A DNA stretch of 64,000 nt from Lyophyllum atratum (Eukaryota > Basidiomycota > Agaricomycetes > Agaricales > Lyophyllaceae). The stretch covers positions 588,214-652,213 of the forward strand of contig JACGCN010000031.1 of assembly GCA_014905825.1 (NCBI GenBank), written 5' to 3'. The position numbers and the translations under genes were made by a program. Each line of letters opens with the position of its first letter. The first letter of the stretch is position 1. Of this stretch, positions 55,216 through 64,000 are shown piece after piece. The notes beneath the pieces were generated by a model. It was not told where the DNA came from. It made no database searches and saw nothing but the letters and a program-made list of their open reading frames with translations.

Positions 55216-56123
55216 CTAGCTTCGCTTCCACACCATAATCCTCTCCTTGTTGACGTGGTTCGGCATTGATGTCCCCGGAACCTCATCGAAGACTTTGACA
55301 AAGTTGTCCCCAAGAACCTGCTCATAATGCTCCACGCGCACGAAAAACGGAGGACCCAGATCAGTTGGACTGTCGATCGGCCAAACGAGTGTGATCAGAT
55401 AGCCTCCAGGCTTGACTAGGGAGACCATCTGCCGGCCCCATTCAGGACGCCTTGTGGGAGGTATGGCGACGAAAAAACTGTGGTGCACAAAGATCGACCG
55501 ATGGAGTAGGGAAAGAGGTGCTCCACGTACGTGTAGTCATAGATGACATCGAATCTCTCTCCATCTGACAATGGCTTGAGCGCGAAAAAGTCACCCTGCT
55601 CAAACGATGCCTTCCCCGGCGCTGGTACTTCCTTCGATGCTAGGATACTGGAGTCATGGAATTTGAGTGTTACTACGCCAATATAGTGAGAGGCTATATT
55701 CACGCCTGAGCTCTAGTAATGGCAGTCTGTGAGACGTCCATGCCAATTGTGTCAAGTCTCAACGCTGATGCGATGTAGAGCGCATCATAGCCCTACGCAC
55801 AAATGACGGGTCCAGCTTTGCCCGACAAGCGGATGCAGAAGCTCACCGAGCCACAGCCGGGTACTAGCGCACGGCCTTGACGGGGGAAGTCGATGACCCC
55901 GGATTCGACAACCTCTCGCAGAGGAGGCTGTATTTCACCATTATCCCAGGGAGTGAGGTTGGCTAGCCTGGCAAAGAAGTGGTGACGGCACTTTATTCCA
56001 AGTTTATTATAGGTACGCTTACCAGGCGAGATCCCACGTTAATGGATCACCACTCTTGACAATTTCTCGGACTCGTGCTACGTCGGGGAGGGCGGCAACT
56101 GCGGGGACGTCGTTCGAAGACAT
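55216..56123 (-). CDS. SAM-dependent thiol/halide methyltransferase-like (TPMT fold)
   Basis: Starts at ATG 56123 (MSSNDVPAVAALPDVARVRE) and ends at TAG 55216-55218. Four to five exons with short introns. After GDPLTWDLAW the second exon region gives a Pro/Glu-rich lead into RALVPGCGS, whose GCGSG motif I is split by an intron, followed by YDALYIASALRLDTIGMDVS with the acidic end of the second strand. Later text: GDFFALKPLSDGERFDVIYD (motif II region), FFVAIPPTRRPEWGRQMVSL and VKPGGYLITLVWPID. Length, about 240 residues, fits the TPMT/thiol methyltransferase family, whose fungal members methylate halides or thiols. The substrate cannot be read from sequence. Divergent from the Pro-rich gene, about 690 bp apart. 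Confidence 0.82.
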
Positions 56124-56810
56124 GAGGTAAGGGACTCGGAGGGATCGGGAATGCGGAAAACGGGATGACTGTTTGCCTGATAAGTCACCTGTCACCTACA
56201 ATTGTGAAAGGGTCTTTGGTTGAACTCGAGTCGACATGATGCCTAGTACAAGACCCATACTTATTCAACTGGAACAAGGAGGTGTAACACTGTAACAGGA
56301 TATCTTTATAGACATCAAAACACGAGGCTCTTGTTCCTTTGTCAACGACAGATTTGCTAAGATTGACGTTGAGACGCTGATGAGAATTTTGATGACAGCC
56401 ACGATAGAAAAGAAAAGTTGCTCGTGAGCGCTGAGGCCTGAGGACTGGAGTACAACGCTGGATGAGTGGATGAGGGTGGAGGTGCAGTTCGGAGATATGG
56501 CAGTGGCCGGGGTCCTTGCGCCTGTTTGCGGCAATTCGCACCGTCTGCCAATGCCTTGCGTCCATTCAAGAGCTCTCAACTGATCTCTTCTGTGTGATCC
56601 CCGCTATATAACACCGGCGCCGTCGACAGGATATCCTCTTTTGTTCTCGCCCTTCTTAGTACGCCACATCGATTGGAAGAATTGGGAAGAAAGCCCATTG
56701 TTCTGAGTTGTGCGACTTGTTGCTTCGGCTGTGCAACGTTGTGTAAGTTCCCCCTTTTAAATACTTCTTCAACCGTAGTATCATGACTCAATCCTACTAT
56801 TTGACTGTAG
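56124..56810. other. bidirectional promoter region
   Basis: Lies between the divergent starts of the methyltransferase (minus, 56123) and the Pro/Ser-rich gene (plus, 56811). Overlapping minus-strand frames (56185-56579) show no motif. The sequence TTTGACTGTAG directly before ATGGCGACC at 56811 looks like an acceptor, so a 5'-UTR intron is possible. Confidence 0.4.
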
Positions 56811-59016
56811 ATGGCGACCCAGTACACCCATCCAACACGCCCACCACTTTGGCCTATACCTCCACCAGGATGGGCCCCTCCATACCAAGGCGCGCCACCA
56901 CCGATGCCTGCAGGTGTCATGGTAAATCCCCAGCAATGGCAGATGGGAAACTGGCAATTCAATCCAGCATATAACATGCAAAGGTACCCAGCACCCCCAG
57001 TGCAGTGGATGCCAGCCCTGGCTTGGGGACAACCAGGCCAACATCCACACGCACAGCAGCAACAGGCAGCAAATTTTAATCCATACAAAAAGGTCATCAA
57101 ACCCCCCAGTGCGGAGTATCTTGCCACAAAGCTAACTAACAATGGACTCGATCTGCACAATATGGTCCCGATGTACGTCTGCCCAATTCGCATATGCCTG
57201 GTCTTTTAGCTTGACACGGCACTTGCAGAAGGGACCCATATGGTGACGAGGAAGGCGTGAATATGCCAAAGACACCATGGATCTGGAATCCAGCAACCCT
57301 CTCCAATGATGGAGTTTCTGTCTCTGCGCAGCGTGCAGCCGATGCGGCGGCTAGTGATCGGGCACAAATCCGCCATTCTTCGGAGCCCCCCTTGTCTTCT
57401 TCCAGCCCCTCAGTCACCCCCAAACCTCGACATGTCACCGATCCTATGAACAGACGGAATGGTGGAGACTCTAGGAGGGGCAGTACATCAACGTCTTCGT
57501 CGTCTACGTTACATAGCGCTTCATCATCCCAGACCAATCTTTCTACCAGTACACTAGCCGATTCAACGACGTTCACCGCCGTCAGAGAACTCAAGCCCAC
57601 ATTCAGCCCAAAAATAATCCGGATACCTGACCACTACTCCAGTCGGCCATCTTCATCTTCCGCCCCGAGTTCCCGCGAGCATTCACAAGGATCGGTGGAC
57701 TCGCTTACAGGACGCATGGAACGCATGAGCGCTTCCGAATTCTCTTCCTCCCATGATCCCGCGGCACTGACCCGCCATTCCTCTATGCCATCCGTTTATT
57801 CCAACTCTAGTCAACAATCCTCATCCATCAGCGGAGTGCAACTTGTGGACGAGCCTTCAAGTATCCTTAGTCCCCTTGTAATCACAGCAGGTACACCAAG
57901 ACCCAATAATTCGCGTCCTCTTAACCGTGTATCGACCTACCCAGAGATGGGCGGCCAATCGGCTCTGAGCACAATTGCCGAGGGTCCTTCACCGGCTGAC
58001 AATACCCCTCGGAGGAAGTCTTCACGGCGTAATAGCCCTCCTGAAATGTACACGCGCTCTGTTTCACCGTCTCAGGATTCTTTCAGAAGCAGACCGACGC
58101 ATCGCACTGATCAATACCCACGTTCGGCTTCCCCATCTCATGATACCTTTCGAAGGGGGTCAGGATCTCAATACACACCCCCAGATACCCATGCACAGGA
58201 AGCGCAGCGCCGCTCCTCTACCCAACAACATACCCCTCCTGATGCATACCCCACGCACCGACAGTCCTCGCCATCTCGCGAAGGGACCCAGCGAAGACCC
58301 ATAGACATATATGCTCCCACTTCTCCTCCACCCACCTCGACTCCTCGAAGGAGTACTTCACACCCCAGTACTTCTGAGAGCTATTCTTCAACCGCACACC
58401 GCCCACCGTCTCAAGAACCGTCACCTCCGCGCTCCGCTTCACGCTTCACGCCTCCTCGTGAGGCCGCCAACTCTATCCCACCACCTGCCGGTCATAATCA
58501 CAGCACATCCTACACTTACTCCCATAACCATCTACCAGAGCCCCCACGGTCACCACCTGGGTACACACCTCCTCGCGCAGCCAACAACCCTGCCCCGCCA
58601 ATGAGCCCGCGCACTTATGAAGAGCTGCGCCCAGAGCCAATCAAGCTCGTGAACAAGTACACGCCCATGCCTCCACCACCTGGCGCGATGAAGCGCTGGC
58701 GCAGGGTAGGTTACTGGAACCGCCGGGGCGACCATTGTACGAAGGAGGGTTATATTGTGTATGCACCGCACGAAAAGTCGTACCCGGAAGAGCTCAAGGA
58801 CTACCCCGAGGACGGCGTGGGTTACGAAAATGGGTTTGGGCACATTGGCCTATTTGACTCGAAGAGGCCGGAGCTGCCTGAGTCGCTCCCAAGGCATGGG
58901 CAGCCGCCGCTTCGGCCATATAGTGAGGTGTGTAATATCAGTGTGTCTTTCCCATGGTGGGCGTACTGATTGATGATTTGATTTACTTGTAGTTCGTGAA
59001 GTATGAATGGTCTTAA
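56811..59016 (+). CDS. conserved Pro/Ser-rich protein ending FVKYEWS
   Basis: Three exons (56811-57172, 57229-58927, 58993-59016) give 694 residues. The N-terminus is Pro/Gln/Trp-rich (WPIPPPGWAPPYQGAPPP), then FNPYKKVIKPPSAEYLATKL and DEEGVNMPKTPWIWNPATL. A long Ser/Pro/Arg-rich, probably disordered middle (residues about 170-590) carries repeated S-R/P-S-x-D/E-x-F/Y motifs. A folded-looking C-terminus begins TYEELRPEPIKLVNKYTPMP and includes MKRWRRVGYWNRRGDHCTKE and FDSKRPELPESLP. The last exon is only 24 nt and gives FVKYEWS. Reading through the last intron gives an alternative tail ending PWWAY. The family is not named; the spliced ending is preferred because the intron has clean GT-AG ends and the tail looks conserved. 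Confidence 0.75.
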
Positions 59017-59363
59017 TATTTAGTCTGCATTATGCATTTAGTGTACCAATTTTGTGTCGTACAATCTATTGTGTGTTCTCATATAATTATATGATTTAAA
59101 ACCATGCTCAGAGGTAATCGACGACATCGACATAGGTCGGTCAGATATAGATATGATACTAGATCAAGAGAACCATGGTCCAGAGTTCGCAGCTAACCAT
59201 CGTACATTACAACGAGGAGGACATACAAGTTGAACACAACTAAGGTTACATCACAAACGCTGGTGGGAGTACATACAACAGGAATGGGAATAATGTCGCC
59301 ACAGGGGCGAGTAGAACGCGGTTATAATTAAGAATTAAAAATAATGGCATTACGAACGAATCA
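59017..59363. other. convergent 3' intergenic region
   Basis: Between the 3' ends of the Pro/Ser-rich gene (plus) and the RBR ligase gene (minus). AT-rich with several AATTAT/TATAAT stretches; no gene seen. Confidence 0.5.
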
Positions 59364-62300
59364 TTAATCGGCGCCCAGCCCGATACCACCATGTACCGCT
59401 CGCATATGGTCATAAATACCATCGCCCTTCGGGAAAGTCTGCAGACATACCCAGCAAATGTGCGTCTTGCACTGTGTGCATGTCATGTGATGGCAACCCT
59501 CCGCCCGCTCGATTGGAACTTTGCACCCCGGACATGGCTTGACATCGTGATTCTTCATCCACACTCGGAACAACTTATTATCGCCTTCGGGGTCCGGGCA
59601 GGTGAAGCCATCGTGAGCCTCGACATGGCAGCTCGGGCAAATCCGCAGCAGGCAGGAAGGGCATTGCAGCACGGTCTCTCGGGGAGCACGGCGATAGATC
59701 TGTGGGCAATCGGGCGAGGGACAGTAATGGAATTCGTCCGGCCGTGAGTGTATATAGAACGCCAGTGCAGCATCCACGATCGCGTCGAACTCCGAAATCG
59801 TGAGGAACTGGCGGGCGACCTGGAGGGGTACGTGTTCCCTGCACTTTGCATTGCCACCTAGGCACGTTAGAGGGAAATATTTGTTGTCAATCGCAGAGGT
59901 GAGATAACGAGAAATACAGTCGCGACACCAGGAATGGCCGCAGGGCAATGTGACTGGATTTGTAACTTCGTCGAAACAGACGGGGCATTCGACGGCGTTG
60001 CGACGGCGAGCGGGGTGAAGTCGGGCTTGACGTGCGCGACGAACGGCCTCTCGGGCAGCTTCGTAGGCAGTGTCACTGCCACGGATGACTAGTCGCCGAT
60101 TGCAGAAATCCAGATCAACGTGTTCGCGTCCAACTTGATTTTGGAGCTGCATAAGGACCTTGCCCATGAAGTAACCTAGGAGCCATCCATCAAGGGGGAT
60201 CGTATGAATCTGCTGCGACTGCAGTTCATCTATCTTGGCAAGTATACGCTGCCGAGCAGTCAGGCGCGATCTGGAGGATCCAAGGAGGCGAATCATGCGC
60301 CTAGGAATATCGACATGGATGGTGACAGGAGGGGCTTCGCGCTCAACGCGTTCCAGGAATGCCCTACCAGCTGGATGAGCGAAGAAAGGATCCCAAGCGA
60401 TATTTGCTCCCCGATGAACCGTCTCCCCCTTGAGGATCTTTTCCAGCTCTGCTTTGAGCAGGCCAAGTTCCTTGAGGTCATCTCCTGATAACTTGACCAG
60501 CGTCGCGAGCGGTGCAGGCCGTTGTACGACAGACATCGCGGTTCGACGTACGTGGTGAACTGTTGCACAGAGGGCTTGTATATCGTCGCCCATCTTTTCA
60601 TATACCGCCGAGGAAAGGGAAAACGTCAGCGACTGGACATGCTGAGCGAAAACCCTCGTCTTTCCGGTAAAAACAGGTTTTCGGCCGTGAAGACGGCCAC
60701 AAGCAGCTCTGGCATCGGTGGGAGTAGAGAAGTGTGCCCATGCTTGAACTATCGCGCCCGACCTATACGGGGGCGGTAGGACGACAAAGTCCAAGAGTTC
60801 TGTATTCTCCTGCAGTAGTCGCTTGATGCCTTGTGTCGCATAATCAAGATTCTGATAGTTCGGACGTGCCCAGACAATGTCATCTGGTCTTGCAAATCGA
60901 GCCATATCTTCCTTGGTAGCATCTAGGGGAAGGCCCCGAAAACGAACAGTGACAACGCCGACCACGGGAAGGCCTACGTGGATGGAAGCGTGAACGTAAT
61001 GGTCACCAAATGGTATCCGGGCAGCCACTAGAGCTTCCTTTGCATGCTCCATGGTCGAGTAGCCACCATAACCGACCTTGCCGGGGGCCTCCCAGCGGAT
61101 GCGGACGGCGGTGTCCTCGAACATAGCGTTGTGCCGTGACGCATCATGGACAGGGAGCCGTGCAGAAATCTTGCACCCAAAAGCCTGGGCACCGTTAAGG
61201 GCGGTACTGGCTTCACGAGCTTCTACAGGTGATGAGAAGCGCGCCCGGACGAGCATGCTCGGGTTGTGCACTCGAATTGGCAGTCTCACATCGACCACAT
61301 TACCGAAAGGACGCAGAAGATCCGCGACGTCCTCAGCGGTTGCGCGCGCTGGGACGTTGCCGAGGTATATCCAGGGTGTTTCAAAACCAGTTTCAAGTTC
61401 TTGAATGTCGAAACCTGGGCCCAGCTTCACTTTGGCGTGGTCGTGTACTTTTACTGACCATGCTCGGGCTTCAGTTGACGCCTCGAGAGAAGGTTAGTCA
61501 ACCAGCAAGCAATGAAATGCGGATCCAACGTACATAGTTGTTTCCAGTAACGCTCGTGGGCGCCCTCTCGGGCCGCCTATCACTCTCCGATCGCTGACCA
61601 CCCTACGCAAGTACCAGGGTTGAGAATTCATAATTCACGCAATGACGAGATCTGTACACACCGGTGGATCGTAATCCAGGTCATCGTGACGGTATTTACA
61701 GGCATATCTCGCGTTACATCTGCCACGAAGCCATTGGATGCATGTGTCGGAACTCTTCGGGTGTGGCCGCATGCCCACTGGAGGATCGTCGCCAGATTCA
61801 TGGACCAACGGCGTCTTGGCTATCGGGGGGACAGTCCTCGATACCGATAGGGGTGCGGTTGCCTGCTTGTAATTAGAAAGTCAGCAAAAGGCGGTTGTTA
61901 TACAAGAGAGGACATACCGAAGCATCATGAACTAAATCAGGATGGACATAATCACATGAGTATCCTCGTTGACACGCATTTCGAATCCAATGCTGACAAG
62001 TTTCTTGGGATCTCGGTGGAGCAACTTTGCGCTCTAGCAATTTCTGGGCGCTAGACGGGGCTCTGGGAGGTTCGGAGGGCTCCTGACCGGTAACAGCAAT
62101 ATAACAATCAATCTAAATTATTGAAAAAAGCAATCGATACAAGCACATACCGGAGTGTCATATTCAAGATCCCCATGTACAAATTGGCAAGCAAAGCCAA
62201 GAAAGCACTCCTGAAGCAGCCAGAGCTTGCAAGTCTGGGGATATCGTGGTGGCGGGTGTATACCTTTCAGTGGCGGATCATACTCGACATCACCATGGAA

Positions 62301-63033
62301 GTAAAAGCAATGAGGTCCACGACGACATCTGTCAATAAGCCATTCCTGGCAGAAACGATTGGATCTTGGTTGGGGATATTTCCTACCACGCTCGACAATT
62401 TTCTCTTGTATGAACGATCCCTGCGTCGCTGTGGCTGCGTGGTTTAAGTGGTGGACGTAGAGGAAGATCAACGAGTGATTCGTCGTTGCCTTTGCCGGAC
62501 GATGATATGTCGCTGGGCTTTGAATGATGGCATTAGAATGAGGGATCTAAAGATAGGGTAGTCCTACAAACCTGGCTATACTTTAGGTCATCATGGAAAT
62601 ACTCGCACCTATAGCCGCGCCAGCATATGCCCCGTTTGAACGATCTACAAGGAATCCGAGTTATGGGAGGGGGATATACACTCTTGACGGATGGCTTCAT
62701 ATTGCAGATCACCATGGACGTAGGAGCATTCGTAGCCTCGTCTGCACAGTTTCATAAGCCAGTGTCGACAGAGATAGATATTGGGCGGCGGGGGGGTATG
62801 ACGGATGTTTTGACCTCGCTACCCTCAGAAGTTAACGAGCATGAGGACCCTAGAGGTGATGAGTTAGCCTACTCGACGATCGTCAGTGACGTTCATCCCA
62901 ACCAACAAGATGTTGAACCTACAGAGAGATACTGGCTACTATCAGATGTCTGTCCACTGTCTGGATCTGATGAGTATGGCAATGGTAAGATGCCATGCTG
63001 GGGATCGCAGTGGATGGGAGGGTCTGCCTCCAT
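59364..63033 (-). CDS. RBR E3 ubiquitin ligase with six CCCH fingers and an RRM
   Basis: A minus-strand gene from ATG 63033. Exon 1 (63033-62923) encodes 37 residues; exon 2 starts at 62818. Six fingers of the form C-x7-C-x5-C-x3-H follow, each ending H-x-D-L/V-x-Y/H: CRHWLMKLCRRGYECSYVHG (62.75 kb), CRSFKRGICWRGYRCEYFHD (62.62 kb), CQEWLIDRCRRGPHCFYFHG (62.33 kb), CKLWLLQECFLGFACQFVHG (62.19 kb), CQHWIRNACQRGYSCDYVHP (61.95 kb) and CIQWLRGRCNARYACKYRHD (61.72 kb). The main exon (about 61475-59364) has an RRM (WIYLGNVPARATAEDVADLL), a long middle, and an RBR module: RING1 CPVCFDEVTNPVTLPCGHSW, IBR, and RING2 CPGCKVPIERAEGCHHMTC, with the presumed catalytic Cys in GCHHM. It likely ubiquitinates RNA-bound targets (inference). 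Borders between finger exons are not all resolved. Confidence 0.85.
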
Positions 63034-63236
63034 CTTGGACAGATGGTTGTGTGCACGAGGCCGTGGTATCAGTGAAGCATCATGAGTTATTTTCGAAAGA
63101 CTGGTCGGCCTGCAACGCGTGAATTGACGACTACTGACATAGCAAAAGAAGTGTTACTGGACAGTGGAAGTGGTATTATGTGTTATTGTTAGGGGGAATT
63201 CCTGGGTAGGCAGTTTGATGACGAAAGTTTGAGGAT

Positions 63237-63990
63237 TTAGCGAGGTATTGCGGGGGTGGATCCGAGGACAACTTTCAGCGAGACGACATTTTCCGTGGAG
63301 GAATAGTCGACAGACTTCGTTGAGAAGAGCGCGAGTAGGATGGGCCTGTTGGTAACGTCACTCCTGAGTTTAAAGCCGATGTCAATTACAACATACATCC
63401 CAGCCGAATGCGTAGAAACTAGGCACAGAGCCGGGGTTCGGTGTCGATGGGTACGCGGTGGGGGTGGCGTCTTGCAGAGTGTCGCTGGATAAGACGTCAG
63501 CGATAAACACAGGCCGGACAGAGGATAACAACTGCAGGTAAAGAGATCGTAAACGGCACGTCGAAACGATCCGCGTATGGTAGGATGCAGAGGGCTGAGC
63601 GGCGCCAGGTAGTGAGACATGATGCTAAGAACTGCGAACATCTTGACATACCTTTGCCGGTCCATGAGTAGCAGACGGAATCTCCACTTCTCGATTGATC
63701 CTTCTTGGACGGCGTCATAAGCTTTACATGCGGTTGCTGCTTCCTTCGGGCTCCCTGCGGGGTCTGGAGTCATCCATAAGAAAAAATATATAGCTTGTAC
63801 AAGAACGACAGACCATAGCCCGAGATGAATCCTCCTGTTGAGTTGAAGCATCATGAACATCAGCAGACTGCTTCGGAGTTGAAGAAGTCTTCGATCGAGG
63901 TTTGACAGTACGTATTTTGGATGAAGTGGGACTGGCAACAGCAGGTTTGGAGGGTGGTGAGTGAGTGAGCTGGGCAGTAGCAGCAGGCAT
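63237..63990 (-). CDS. unrecognised protein, 5' part of a minus-strand gene
   Basis: Reads from ATG 63990 (MPAATAQLTHSPPSKPAVAS), a basic Ser/Thr/Pro-rich N-terminus. A 50-nt GT-AG intron (GTCTGTCGTTC...GACTCCAG, about 63820-63771) leads to TPQGARRKQPHVKLMTPSKK and SGDSVCYSWTGK, then another donor GTATGTCAAG at about 63651. Later frames to 63237 are uncertain. No domain is recognised; the N-terminus suggests a nuclear or DNA-binding protein, which is a guess. The upstream regulatory region lies at or beyond the window end. Confidence 0.45.
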
Positions 63991-64000
63991 GGGAGGCGCT

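Noticed and set aside
62627..63085. 152-residue plus-strand frame
   Set aside because: Antisense to the first exons and CCCH fingers of the RBR ligase gene.

Overview
The window looks like nuclear DNA of a filamentous basidiomycete, most probably an Agaricomycete. Genes are split by short GT-AG introns (about 49-65 nt), and the transposon families (CxC-type KDZ transposases, a TET/JBP-like dioxygenase, copia, gypsy, hAT and Tc1 elements) and host genes (Tea4/Bud14-like, Lcb1, Atp19, GH16, RBR ligase) fit that group. No prokaryotic features are present. All calls come from reading the sequence; no database search was made.

Positions 1-42,000 are a transposon-rich island, almost all broken or nested. 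2.4-10.2 kb holds a scrambled Ty1/copia element: one plus-strand LTR followed directly by an inverted gag-protease piece, a defective gag-IN-RT-RNaseH body, and a 3' LTR split by a complete Tc1/mariner element with perfect 24-bp inverted ends. A hAT remnant, a 12-bp palindrome array and a 360-bp TAA-flanked MITE follow. 11.8-18.2 kb holds a degenerate CxC2-KDZ transposase gene next to a TET/JBP-like dioxygenase gene, both on the minus strand; a 638-bp hAT-like element lies in an exon of the dioxygenase gene. 20.1-28.0 kb is a 7,930-bp minus-oriented LTR element with two 419-bp LTRs that look identical, a TTATG target duplication and no recognisable retroelement protein. Its interior carries about 16 copies of a roughly 40-nt hairpin whose stems vary in a compensatory way. 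It sits inside a minisatellite that also flanks a second KDZ-type transposase fragment (28.9-29.8 kb). 31.4-37.0 kb is a gypsy remnant: an integrase and, convergent to it, an antisense gene with a Zn2Cys6-like cysteine cluster, itself broken by a 1,072-bp hAT-like element. 37-42 kb contains tandem repeats, a second palindrome array and one unrecognised multi-exon gene.

Positions 42,400-64,000 are ordinary gene-dense chromosome: a Tea4/Bud14-like SH3 polarity protein (minus), the serine palmitoyltransferase subunit Lcb1 (plus), a serine-rich coiled-coil protein (minus), ATP synthase subunit k / Atp19 (minus, with a 15-nt microexon), a membrane-anchored GH16 glucanase-like enzyme (minus), a SAM-dependent thiol/halide methyltransferase-like protein (minus), a proline/serine-rich conserved protein ending in FVKYEWS (plus), an E3 ligase combining six CCCH fingers, an RRM and an RBR module (minus), and part of one more minus-strand gene.

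The host genes are housekeeping or cell-surface functions and do not form an evident pathway cluster. The most novel material is in the island: the hairpin array in the non-autonomous LTR element, the KDZ plus TET/JBP pair, the antisense gypsy gene and the paired palindrome arrays.
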